A stretch of DNA of 64,000 nucleotides. Origin: Streptomyces sp. CMB-StM0423. Its GTDB lineage: Bacteria; Actinomycetota; Actinomycetes; Streptomycetales; Streptomycetaceae. The notes under the pieces were generated by a model, which made no database searches, was not told where the DNA came from, and worked only from the letters and a program-made list of their open reading frames with translations. Shown here piece after piece: positions 34,975 through 43,726 of this stretch. Positions within the stretch are counted from its first letter, which is position 1, and each line of letters starts with the position of its first letter. The translations under genes and the position numbers were made by a program. Location: the NCBI RefSeq assembly GCF_002847285.1, contig NZ_CP025407.1, forward strand, positions 5,268,501 through 5,332,500, read 5' to 3'.

Positions 34975-36132
34975 ATGGGCGCAGACGAGACCGGCCCGCG
35001 GGAGGGCGCATCCCCGTACCGGGAAGACCCCCGGCCGCCCCGCCGCCCCCGCAGCCGCCGCCGCGTCCTCGCCCGCCGCGTCGGCCTCGGCCTGGCCCTC
35101 TTCGTCCTCGCCCTCTCCGGCGTCGGCTGGTACTTCTACCAGCGCTTCGACAGCAACATCACCGTCGACTCCGCCACCGCCCGCGAGCTGAAGCGCCACG
35201 AGGAGGACCGCCCCCCGCCCGCCGCCAGCGGGGCCACCAACATCCTCGTCATCGGCTCCGACTCCCGCGCGGGCAGCGAGCGGTACGGCCACGACACCGG
35301 CGTCGAACGCTCCGACACCGCCGTGCTCCTGCACCTCGCCGGCGACCGCGACAGCGTCACCGCCGTGAGCATCCCGCGCGACCTCATGGTCCGGATCCCC
35401 GACTGCCGCCGCCCCGGCGGCGGGACGAGCGGCAAGCAGGTCAACCAGTTCAACTTCAGCTTCGCCTCCGGCGGCGCCGCGTGCACGATCCGCGTGGTGG
35501 AGAAGCTCATCGGCGTGCGCGTCGACCACCACGTCATCGCGGACTTCCAGGGCTTCAAGGAAGTCGTGGACGCCGTGGACGGCGTCGAGGTATGTCTGCC
35601 GGCGGCGGTGCATGACAAATCGGCCAAGCTTCGGCTGCCCAGGGGCCGCCAGGTGCTCGACGGAGAGCACGCGCTCGGCTACGTACGGGCACGCAAGTCC
35701 CTCGACGGCGGCAGCGACACCCAGCGCATGTCGCGGCAGCAGGAGTTCATGGCCTCGCTCGTCAACAAGGTGCAGAGCAACGGCGTGCTCTTCAACCCGA
35801 TGCGCCTGGCCCCGCTGCTGGACGCGGTGACCTCCGCGCTCACCGCCAACGAGGAGTTGTCGTCGCTCACCGAGTTGTACGACCTCGTGCGCGTCGTCCG
35901 TGACGTGCCGAAAGAGCGCGTGCACTTCATGACCGTGCCACGCCGCCCGTACCGCCTGGACTCCAACCGCGACGAACTGGCGCAGCCGGCGGCGCGAGAA
36001 TTGTTCGCCGCACTGCGAACCGACAGCGTGGTGCGCTTCGTCTCCGAGGGCAGGAAAGCCAAGCAGAAACCGGACTCCGGCGCGCCGTCCGTCTTCAAGG
36101 GGACAACCCCTGTGGATGACATCTGCCGATAG
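34975..36132 (+). CDS. LCP family glycopolymer transferase 2
   Basis: A 385-residue LCP protein with a short cytoplasmic tail, one membrane helix (about 33-57) and the LCP domain (about 80-330): NILVIGSDSRAG, SDTAVLLHL, SIPRDLMVRIP, NQFNFSFASGG and LGYVRARKSL. There is no LytR_C domain. It has cysteines after IPD, in GGAACTIR, in GVEVC and in the last residues (DDICR), a pattern suggesting two disulfides. It is the first of three LCP genes on one strand. Confidence 0.93.
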   Translation: MGADETGPREGASPYREDPRPPRRPRSRRRVLARRVGLGLALFVLALSGVGWYFYQRFDSNITVDSATARELKRHEEDRPPPAASGATNILVIGSDSRAGSERYGHDTGVERSDTAVLLHLAGDRDSVTAVSIPRDLMVRIPDCRRPGGGTSGKQVNQFNFSFASGGAACTIRVVEKLIGVRVDHHVIADFQGFKEVVDAVDGVEVCLPAAVHDKSAKLRLPRGRQVLDGEHALGYVRARKSLDGGSDTQRMSRQQEFMASLVNKVQSNGVLFNPMRLAPLLDAVTSALTANEELSSLTELYDLVRVVRDVPKERVHFMTVPRRPYRLDSNRDELAQPAARELFAALRTDSVVRFVSEGRKAKQKPDSGAPSVFKGTTPVDDICR

Positions 36133-36353
36133 AGCGGATCAACGCGCACAAGGGGGGCACGGTGTATGGAGGGGATGCGCGGGATGTCCTGTTACGAGTG
36201 CGTGGAATTTGTCACGGGCGTCGCCAGTCGCCGAAAGAGGCGGCTAGTGTGAGCCGACCGGCCGCCTGACAGGCGGTCGTCGAGCGTATGGCAGGAAGAC
36301 CGGCGCCGGCAGGGGGAGGCGCTGACCGAGCGATGTGAGGAACCCAAGCGACC

Positions 36354-38288
36354 GTGGATGGGCGAGGCCGTGGACACGCCGGCGAGGTCGACCCCGCCGA
36401 TCAGTGGGTGTTCAATCCCGAGACTGGCAGCTACGAGCTGCGTCTCGACCCGCAGATCCCGGGCAGACAGGGACCCCAGCCCCACGGCCAACACGCACCG
36501 GGTCCGCACGGTCACGCCCCGCACGGGTACGGCGGTCCGCCCCAGCAGCCACAGCAGTACATTCCGCAGCAGAACGGGCAGCCCCCGCACGGCCAGGCCC
36601 CGGGCCCGCCGCATGCGCAACCGCCGCACGCGCAGCCGCACCCGGGCCCGCCCCAGCCGGGCCAGCCGCAGCCCGGCGGCCTGCACCCGGGCCAGGCACC
36701 TCCCCAGCCCGGCGGCAGGCACCAGTCCCATGCCTCTCCCGCGGAAGCCCCCGAGAGCCTCCAGGAGCCCCGGCTGCCGTCCCAGCGCCGCCGCGGCGCG
36801 GCGGGCGGCGCGGGCGGCTCCGGTGCGGGCCCGGGGCCGGACGCGGACGGGCCGCGCAGCCGCCGCCGGCCGAAGCCCCGCAAGAGCAAGAAGAAGAAGG
36901 CGCTGATCTGGGTCGCCGGCGGTCTCGCGGTCGTGCTCTTCGCGGTCGGGACCGCCGCGTTCCTCATCTACCGCAAGCTCAACGGGAACATAGACAAGGT
37001 CGAGGTCGCCGGCGAGGATCACGCGGCGGTCATCGACGGCCCCGTCAACATCCTCGTGATGGGCACGGACAAGCGCACCGGCAAGGGCAACGACGGCTAC
37101 GGCGACATGAACAGCCCCGGCCACGCGGACACCACCCTGCTGTTCCACGTCTCCGAGGACCGCACCAACGCCACCGCGATGAGCATCCCGCGGGACATGA
37201 TCACCGACATCCCGGACTGCAAGACCAAGCAGGAGGACGGGAGCTGGAAGACCATCCCGGGGACGTACGAGACCAAGTTCAACGAGAGCCTCGGCCAGTT
37301 CGGCCGCGACCCGGGCTGCACCTGGAAGACCGTCGAGCAACTGACCGGGCTCGACGTCAACCACTTCATCCTCGCGGACTTCAACGCCGTCAAGGACCTG
37401 TCCAGCGCGGTCGGCGGCGTCGAGGTGTGCCTCGCGGAGGACATCGACGACCCCAAGTCGAAGCTCAACCTCCCCGCCGGCCGGCACACGATCGAGGGCG
37501 AGGAGGCGCTGGCCTTCGTCCGCACCCGCTACTCGGTCGGGTTCGGCAGCGACCTGAGCCGGATCGAGCTCCAGCAGCAGTTCCTCAGCTCGCTCATCCG
37601 CAAGATGAAGTCCGGCGGCTCGCTGAGCAATCCGAAGAAGATGTACGACCTGGCCGATGCCGCCACCAAGGCGCTCACCGTCGACTCCGGCATCGGCAGC
37701 GCGAAGAAGCTCATGGACCTGGCCAACGACCTCAAGAAGGTCCCCCAGGACGAAATTACTTTCGCGACTTTGCCTGTCCTGGACAACCCTGAGGACGACG
37801 CAACGGTCCTCATGGATGAGGCCAAGGCGAAGCCGCTCTTCAAGCTGCTGGCCGCGGACAAGCCGTTCGACGGGGCGAAGAAGGGCAAGAAGGGCAAGCC
37901 GGTGAAGAAGTCGGAGCCCGGGGAGGTGAGGGTCGACGTCGTCAACGGCGGCGGGGAGTCCGGCATGGCGTCGGCCACCGCCGGGTGGCTTCTCGACGAG
38001 GGCGCGGGCTACGCCGCCGAGGCCGGCAACACCCCGGATCTCCAGCCGGAGACCCGGCTTGAGTACGGTCCTGACCAGGCCGAACAGGCCGCTCGGCTCG
38101 CCGACATGATGGGGCTGCCGAAGTCGGCCATGAAGAAGACGGGGGAGAACGCGGGGGCCGAGGGAACCATGACGCTCACGCTCGGCGAGGACTTCGCCGC
38201 GCCGGGCACCCCGGTCGAGGCGCCGGACAAGGCGCCGGACGGGGTGCAGAACGTCAAGGCCGGAGACAAGAACGTCTGTGCGAAGTGA
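36354..38288 (+). CDS. LCP family glycopolymer transferase 3, with LytR_C and a long Pro/His/Gln tail
   Basis: A 644-residue protein. The cytoplasmic N-terminus (about 1-180) is rich in Pro, Gln, His and Gly and ends in a Lys/Arg cluster; the membrane helix is at about 183-205. The LCP domain (about 225-480) has NILVMGTDKRTG, ADTTLLFHV, SIPRDMITDIP, and AFVRTRYSVGFGSDLSR; the C-terminal LytR_C domain (about 525-610) begins VRVDVVNGGG. Cysteines occur at IPDC, DPGCTW, GVEVC and three residues from the end. GTG 36354 is the likely start. Confidence 0.92.
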   Translation: MDGRGRGHAGEVDPADQWVFNPETGSYELRLDPQIPGRQGPQPHGQHAPGPHGHAPHGYGGPPQQPQQYIPQQNGQPPHGQAPGPPHAQPPHAQPHPGPPQPGQPQPGGLHPGQAPPQPGGRHQSHASPAEAPESLQEPRLPSQRRRGAAGGAGGSGAGPGPDADGPRSRRRPKPRKSKKKKALIWVAGGLAVVLFAVGTAAFLIYRKLNGNIDKVEVAGEDHAAVIDGPVNILVMGTDKRTGKGNDGYGDMNSPGHADTTLLFHVSEDRTNATAMSIPRDMITDIPDCKTKQEDGSWKTIPGTYETKFNESLGQFGRDPGCTWKTVEQLTGLDVNHFILADFNAVKDLSSAVGGVEVCLAEDIDDPKSKLNLPAGRHTIEGEEALAFVRTRYSVGFGSDLSRIELQQQFLSSLIRKMKSGGSLSNPKKMYDLADAATKALTVDSGIGSAKKLMDLANDLKKVPQDEITFATLPVLDNPEDDATVLMDEAKAKPLFKLLAADKPFDGAKKGKKGKPVKKSEPGEVRVDVVNGGGESGMASATAGWLLDEGAGYAAEAGNTPDLQPETRLEYGPDQAEQAARLADMMGLPKSAMKKTGENAGAEGTMTLTLGEDFAAPGTPVEAPDKAPDGVQNVKAGDKNVCAK

Positions 38289-38339
38289 GGCGTACGTGCG
38301 GACTGGACACCGCACGTCCGCGATCGACCAGGAGGCCCC

Positions 38340-40085
38340 ATGCGCCGCAGCAACGTCCGCGGTAGCGGAGCAGACGGTCGCCCCGACAGAGCCGGCGAGC
38401 TCGGCTGGGACGACAGTCTGTACGAAGACGCGGGCGCGCCGGGCATGCCGCGGCAGCGTGGCTACGCGCGTCACACCGGCGACCACGGCCCGCACCACGG
38501 CGACGGCCACGAAGCACCGGACCCCGACGGCCGCCCCCGGAGCCACGCGGACGGCCCCGGCGACGGCGGACCGCCGCCGCCCCGGCGCCGCGGGATGCGC
38601 ATCGCCCGCTGGTTCTTCGGCATCGTCGCCTTCCTCATACTCGGCACCGCGGCCGCGGGCTATCTCTACTACCGCGATCTGAACAACAACCTGGAGAAGG
38701 ACCGCCTCAACCTCGGCAAGAACAAGCTCGACGAGAAGCAGCCCAACGCGGACGGCCAGACCCCGCTGGACATTCTGCTCCTGGGGTCCGACAGCCGGAA
38801 CTCCGACGAGAACGTCCGCCTCGGCGGCTCCCGCGCCGACCGCGGCCGCAAGCCGCTCGCCGACGTGCAGATGCTGCTCCACGTCTCCGCGGACCGCAGC
38901 AACATGTCCGTCGTCTCCGTCCCGCGCGACACCCGGGTGACGATCCCCGAGTGCACCGACCCCGACGACGGCACGGTCTACCCGGAGACCACCACCGAGA
39001 CGATCAACACCAGCCTCCAGCACGGCGGTCCCGGCTGCACCGTCGCCGCCTGGGAGGCCATGACCGGCGTCTCCATCGACCACTTCATGATGATCGACTT
39101 CGCCGGCGTGGTGAGCATGGCCGACGCGGTGGGCGGCGTCCCCGTCTGCGTACGGGACAACGTCTACGACGAGGACTCCGGGCTGCGCCTCGAAGAGGGC
39201 GAGACGACCATCAAGGGCGAGCAGGCGCTGCAGTGGCTGCGTACCCGGCACGGCTTCGAGGACGGCAGCGACATCGGGCGTACGCACGCGCAGCACCAGT
39301 ACATGAACTCGATGGCCCGCCAGCTCAAGGAGGGCGCCAAGCTCTCCGACCCCGGCAAGCTGCGCCGCCTCGCCGAGGCGGCGACCAACGCGCTCACCGT
39401 CGACGACGGCCTGGGCGACCTGAAGAAGCTCTACGACCTCGGGAACGACATCAAGCGGGTGCCGCCCGAGCGCATCACCATGACCACCATGCCGTGGGTG
39501 CCGGACCCGCAGAACACCGCGCACGTCGTACCCAACGAGGAGGACGCGCCGCAGATCTGGTCCATGATCCGCAACGACGTCGCCTTCGACGGCAAGGACA
39601 AGCCCAAGAAGAAGAAGCCGGACGACCTCGTCGCCCAGGCCGAGCCGAAGGCGGACATCCCCGTCCTCGTCCAGAACGGCACGGGCACCACGATGTACGC
39701 CCCGGTCACCGGGCGGGCCGGCGACATCGCCGAGGCGCTCGCGGGAGACGGCTTCACCCAGGCCGCCACCGACGCCACGCCCAAGTCGCAGGCGGACACC
39801 ACCATCTCGTACGCGACCGAGGAGCAGCACGCGAACGCCCTGGCGGTGGCCAAGTCGATCGGGCTGCCCGACCGGGCGGTGAAGGAGTCCAGCGGCGTCG
39901 ACGGGGTGACGCTGGTGGTCGGCGCCGACTGGCGGGAGGGCGACGCCTACCCGCCGGACGCGGGCGGCGACGCCGACGGCGGCGGCGAGGAGGCGGGGCC
40001 GGAGAAGGCGCCGGAGAGCTCCAACCCGCTGGCGGGCGGCAACAAGAAGGCGTGCATGGACGTCAATCCGTCCTACACCTGGTGA
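38340..40085 (+). CDS. LCP family glycopolymer transferase 4, with LytR_C
   Basis: A 581-residue LCP protein 51 bp after LCP 3 on the same strand, so probably cotranscribed. A His/Asp/Pro-rich tail leads to a membrane helix (about 88-111), the LCP domain (about 140-400; DILLLGSDSRNS, VQMLLHV, SVPRDTRVTIP, WLRTRHGFEDGSDIGR) and a LytR_C domain (about 440-530, VLVQNGTG). Cysteines match those of LCP 3 (IPEC, GPGCTV, GVPVC, KKACMD near the end). The ATG follows AGGAGG. A terminator follows the gene. Confidence 0.93.
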   Translation: MRRSNVRGSGADGRPDRAGELGWDDSLYEDAGAPGMPRQRGYARHTGDHGPHHGDGHEAPDPDGRPRSHADGPGDGGPPPPRRRGMRIARWFFGIVAFLILGTAAAGYLYYRDLNNNLEKDRLNLGKNKLDEKQPNADGQTPLDILLLGSDSRNSDENVRLGGSRADRGRKPLADVQMLLHVSADRSNMSVVSVPRDTRVTIPECTDPDDGTVYPETTTETINTSLQHGGPGCTVAAWEAMTGVSIDHFMMIDFAGVVSMADAVGGVPVCVRDNVYDEDSGLRLEEGETTIKGEQALQWLRTRHGFEDGSDIGRTHAQHQYMNSMARQLKEGAKLSDPGKLRRLAEAATNALTVDDGLGDLKKLYDLGNDIKRVPPERITMTTMPWVPDPQNTAHVVPNEEDAPQIWSMIRNDVAFDGKDKPKKKKPDDLVAQAEPKADIPVLVQNGTGTTMYAPVTGRAGDIAEALAGDGFTQAATDATPKSQADTTISYATEEQHANALAVAKSIGLPDRAVKESSGVDGVTLVVGADWREGDAYPPDAGGDADGGGEEAGPEKAPESSNPLAGGNKKACMDVNPSYTW

Positions 40086-40090
40086 CGCCG

Positions 40091-40120
40091 CGGCCCCGCT
40101 CGCGCGTGCGGGCGGGGCCG
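40091..40120. terminator. Terminator between LCP 4 and the convergent glycosyltransferase
   Basis: A 9-bp stem CGGCCCCGC / GCGGGGCCG with a 12-nt GC-rich loop, placed 5 bp after the LCP 4 stop. Confidence 0.7.
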
Positions 40121-40151
40121 TGCGGACGTCTGTGGGGAAGGCGGCCGGAGG

Positions 40152-41183
40152 TCAGCCCGCCGTGACCGCGGGGCGGCGGCTGGCGATCACCTTCTGCGCC
40201 AGCGACCGCGGGCTGGTGAGGAACCCCCAGCCCCAGGTCATGTGCATCGTGGCCAGCGCCACCGGGATCTGCAGGCGCGCGCGTACCGGAAGACCGCGCC
40301 CCGCGGGCACCGAGCCGGCCGCGATCCCCACCGCGTACGCGAGCGGAATCGCCAGCCCCAGCGGCGTCAGCGGGGTGACCAGCACACCCGCGACGATCCC
40401 GGCGAGGGCGGCGGGCGGCGCGAGATAGCGCGGGTTGATCGAGCCCTTGTGGTACCGGGCGACGACCCGGCGCCAGCGGCCGTAGTCCTTGTACTGCTTG
40501 GCCAGTGCCCGCAGGTTCGGCCGCGGCCGGTACGACACCTTCAGCTCCGGCGAGAACCAGACCGCCCCGCCTGCCGAGCGGATCCGGAAGTTCAGCTCCC
40601 AGTCCTGCGCGCGGATGAACTCCTCGTTGTACCCGCCCTGCTGCTCCAGCGCCTCCCGGCGGAAGACGCCCAGGTACACGGTGTCGGCGGGACCCGCCTC
40701 GCCGCCGGTGTGGAATGCGGCGTTGCCCACCCCGATGCGCGCGGTCATCGCCGCGGCGACGGCCTGCTCCCAGCTCGTCTCGCCCTCGGCGTGCATGATG
40801 CCGCCGACGTTCTGGGCGCCGGTCTCGGCCAGCAGCCGGACGGCGGCGGAGATGTAGCCGGGGGAGAGCATGCCGTGGCCGTCGACGCGGACGACGACGG
40901 GGTGCGAGGAGGCCGCGATGGCGGCGTTGAGCCCGGCGGGCGTACGGCCCGTGGGGTTCGGCACCGTCTGCACCCTGGTCCGGGCGCCGTCGGCGGTCTC
41001 GCTGACCAGCTCGGCGGCGATGGCGTCGGTGCCGTCCGTGGACGGGCCGAGGGCGACGACGACCTCAAGATCGCCCTCGTAGTCCTGCTCCAGGATGTGC
41101 CGCACCGCCTCACGGAGGTGCCGTTCCTCGTTGAGCACCGGCATGATCACGGAGACCGCGGGGGGAGTCGCAAAGTCGTTCAT
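40152..41183 (-). CDS. Family 2 glycosyltransferase, membrane-associated
   Basis: A 343-residue GT-A glycosyltransferase. The N-terminal catalytic domain (about 8-230) has VSVIMPVLNEERHLREAV, VVVALGPSTDGT, the metal-site DGHGMLSPGYI and YNEEFIRAQDWELNFR near the base; two or three hydrophobic segments (about 255-320) anchor it to the membrane. The sugar donor and acceptor are unknown. Its place within the LCP cluster suggests it helps build a polymer that the LCP enzymes attach. Length and organisation are similar to polyprenyl-linked polysaccharide transferases. Confidence 0.88.
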   Translation of the reverse strand: MNDFATPPAVSVIMPVLNEERHLREAVRHILEQDYEGDLEVVVALGPSTDGTDAIAAELVSETADGARTRVQTVPNPTGRTPAGLNAAIAASSHPVVVRVDGHGMLSPGYISAAVRLLAETGAQNVGGIMHAEGETSWEQAVAAAMTARIGVGNAAFHTGGEAGPADTVYLGVFRREALEQQGGYNEEFIRAQDWELNFRIRSAGGAVWFSPELKVSYRPRPNLRALAKQYKDYGRWRRVVARYHKGSINPRYLAPPAALAGIVAGVLVTPLTPLGLAIPLAYAVGIAAGSVPAGRGLPVRARLQIPVALATMHMTWGWGFLTSPRSLAQKVIASRRPAVTAG

Positions 41184-41404
41184 GGCGCCGCTCAGGTTAC
41201 CGCGAACGGGGGATCGGGGCGTGCCCGCAGGGTGGCGTTAAGCGTACGGACGGCGTGTGCGGGGCAGGACGGCGCCTACGTCCCTACCGTGGTCGGGTCC
41301 GTGCACGTGCCACCGCCCTGCCGCGCAGGCACAGACGCGCGCGTGCCCGCAGGTGCACGCGGCAGCCGACGCCCGCACCCGAGCCCCGCGGAGGTCCCCA
41401 CACC

Positions 41405-42841
41405 GTGCCAGCCCCGTCCGTGAAGCGCCCGCGCTGGGTTCTGCGGATCGCCACCGCACTCTCTCTCCTGCTGCTGGCCACCGGCGGGGCCGGGTACTTC
41501 ATGCTCAGCTCCATCGGCTCCGGCATCCACCGGGTCGACGCCTTCGGCGGCATCTCCGACCGCCCCCGGGAGGGCCACGGGCTCAACTTCCTCGTCGCCG
41601 GCGTCGACCGGCGCGACAGTGTGAGCGAGGAGGAGCGGCGCAAGTACCGCCTCGGCGGGGAGCCGTGCAACTGTACGGACGCGCTGATGCTCGTCCACCT
41701 GTCGAAGGACCGCGAGCGCGCCAGCGTGGTCAGCATCCCCCGCGACAGCTACGTCGAGCTGCCGCCGCACACCAACCGCGCCCTCGGCGAGCGGCGCACC
41801 GCGCACGCCGCGAAGGTCAACGCCGCGTACACGCACGGCGGCCCGCCGCTGACCGTACGGGCCGTGGAGAAGCTGTCCGGGGTGCACATCGACCACTACG
41901 TGGAGATCGACTTCGCGGCGTTCATGAAGACGGTCGACGTGGTCGGGGGCGTGCAGGTGTGCACGCAGCGCCCGCTGCGCGACAAGTACTCCGGTCTCGA
42001 CCTGCCCGCCGGCACCAGCAGCCTCGACGGCGGCGAGGCTCTGGCGTACGTACGCGCCCGGCATCTCGACGGCGCGTCCGACATGGGCCGGATGAAGCGC
42101 CAGCAGCGCTTCCTGGCCGCCGTGATCGACAAGCTCACCGGCACCAGCGGCCTGATGAACCCGCTGCGCTTCCGCGAGGTCGGCTCGACGCTCCTGGGCT
42201 CGGTGCGTACGGACGCGGCGCTGGACACCGGCGCCGTGTTCTCGCTGGGCAAGGCGCTGCACGGGTTCTCGCCCGGATCGTCGGAGTTCGCGACGGTGCC
42301 GGTGGCGGACATGGACTACGAGGTGCCGGGGCTCGGCGCGACGGTCAGGTGGGACGAGGAGCGGGCCCGGCGGCTCTTCGACAGGCTGCGCGAGGACAGG
42401 CCGCTCAAGGCCCGCGGGGGCCCGGACGGCCGGAAGGGGCAGGGCAAGGGGAACGGGCAGGGCAAGGCGACGCCGGTGGAGGTGCCGCCGGAACGGGTCC
42501 GGGTGCAGGTGGCGAACGGCACGCGGGAGGACGGCCTCGGCGGCCGGGTGGACCGCACGCTGGCCCGCACCGGGTTCGACACCACCGGGGTGCCCACGAC
42601 GGCGGCGCGGACGGACCGCACGGTCATCAGGTACGACCCGGAGTGGGACCGCTCCGTACGCTCCCTGGCCGCCGCCCTCCCGCACGCGAAGCTGGTCCCG
42701 GACCGCGGCCACGGTGCGCTCATGACGGTCACGCTGGGCGACGACCACGAGAAGGTGCACCGGGTACGGCCCGCGGACCCGATCCTGGACGGCGCGGACG
42801 TCTGGTCGGCGGTCACGGGCGACGAAGTCCTCTGTACGTGA
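41405..42841 (+). CDS. LCP family glycopolymer transferase 5, with LytR_C
   Basis: A 478-residue LCP protein with almost no cytoplasmic tail: the membrane helix begins at about residue 12. The LCP domain (about 60-330) shows NFLVAGVDRRDS, TDALMLVHL, SIPRDSYVELP, KVNAAYTHGG and YVRARHLDGASDMGR; a LytR_C domain follows (about 365-455, VRVQVANGT). Cysteines are in EPCNC, GVQVC and the penultimate position. GTG 41405 has GGAGG nine bases upstream. The sensor-like loop EEERRKYRLGGE inside the LCP domain is longer than in its paralogues. Confidence 0.92.
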   Translation: MPAPSVKRPRWVLRIATALSLLLLATGGAGYFMLSSIGSGIHRVDAFGGISDRPREGHGLNFLVAGVDRRDSVSEEERRKYRLGGEPCNCTDALMLVHLSKDRERASVVSIPRDSYVELPPHTNRALGERRTAHAAKVNAAYTHGGPPLTVRAVEKLSGVHIDHYVEIDFAAFMKTVDVVGGVQVCTQRPLRDKYSGLDLPAGTSSLDGGEALAYVRARHLDGASDMGRMKRQQRFLAAVIDKLTGTSGLMNPLRFREVGSTLLGSVRTDAALDTGAVFSLGKALHGFSPGSSEFATVPVADMDYEVPGLGATVRWDEERARRLFDRLREDRPLKARGGPDGRKGQGKGNGQGKATPVEVPPERVRVQVANGTREDGLGGRVDRTLARTGFDTTGVPTTAARTDRTVIRYDPEWDRSVRSLAAALPHAKLVPDRGHGALMTVTLGDDHEKVHRVRPADPILDGADVWSAVTGDEVLCT

Positions 42842-43088
42842 CGCCGCTGTACATGACGCCCGCGGGGACGGCGGCGCGGCGGGCGGTCGCCTGCGCGCCC
42901 GGCGTCGGCAGCAGCGGCCCGGCGTACGGCGTCGTCCCGGGCGTGCGCGGTCGCTGACCCGGAGTGGCGTACGCCCCAGGACGCGCGCCAAGCCCCCGGC
43001 GTGCTTCGAGCCGCCCCGCCCGGCACAGGCCGGCGTCGCGGCGGCCCGCCCGGCCGGCAGTGGGCCGGCGTACCCCAACCGATCGCCG

Positions 43089-43619
43089 TCAGGCGGGTTC
43101 GCTGCGGGCGCGGAGGTTCTTGATCGCGCGCCGGCGGGCCAGCCGGTGGGTGCGCCGGATCTGCGCCTCCTGGCAGCGCCGCTCGTCGCGGTCCGTCTCC
43201 GGTGCGACCGCCGGCACCGGGCGCGGGCGGCCCTGGTCGTCGACCGCGGCGAAGACCAGGTACGCGCTCGCGACCTGCTTCGCCGGCGTCGACTCGTTCC
43301 ACCGCTCCGCCATCACCCGCACCCCGACCTCCATCGAGGTCCGCCCGGTCCAGTTGACCTGCGCCAGGACGTGCACCAGATCACCGATGCGCACCGGCTC
43401 CAGGAACACCATCTCGTCCATGGACGCCGTCACCGCGGGCCCGCCGGAGTGCCGCCCCGCGACCGCCCCCGCCACGTCGTCGACCAGCTTCATGATCACG
43501 CCGCCGTGCACGGTGCCCAGCAGGTTCGCGTCGTTCGCCGTCATGATGGACGACAACGTGGTGCGGGAGGCCGAGGTGGGCTTCGCCTCACCCGCCGCCG
43601 GCCGTGCCTGATCGTTCAT
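43089..43619 (-). CDS. Acyl-CoA thioesterase (hotdog fold)
   Basis: A 176-residue single-hotdog thioesterase of the acyl-CoA thioester hydrolase (YciA/BACH) type. Diagnostic features are LGTVHGGVIMKLVDDVAGAVA, with the catalytic Asp, ASMDEMVFLEPVRIGDLV and the TSMEVGVRV strand. The Arg-rich C-terminal tail is outside the core fold. ATG 43619 is used; GTG 43628 is an alternative. The gene is divergent from LCP 6 and lies alone among LCP genes; a link to envelope lipids is possible but not shown. Confidence 0.9.
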   Translation of the reverse strand: MNDQARPAAGEAKPTSASRTTLSSIMTANDANLLGTVHGGVIMKLVDDVAGAVAGRHSGGPAVTASMDEMVFLEPVRIGDLVHVLAQVNWTGRTSMEVGVRVMAERWNESTPAKQVASAYLVFAAVDDQGRPRPVPAVAPETDRDERRCQEAQIRRTHRLARRRAIKNLRARSEPA

Positions 43620-43726
43620 GTGTGTCACTGTATGCGGCGCGCCTCTTTGCATCAGAACCGCTACAAGCCCGGTCCGATTCGGAACCCCCCTTCAGGTCGG
43701 CCGGGCGGGCAGGGCACACTTCCCGC

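Noticed and set aside
34885..34998. Cys-rich frame starting MRCTECGGPYDPRGC
   Set aside because: It looks zinc-ribbon-like at first, but it has no ribosome site, runs out of frame into the LCP 2 gene without stopping, and the Cys codons fall in the inverted repeat and promoter region.
36192..39830. 1212-codon open frame on the minus strand
   Set aside because: It lies antisense to LCP 3 and LCP 4, which have clear conserved domains; composition is typical of GC-driven shadow frames.
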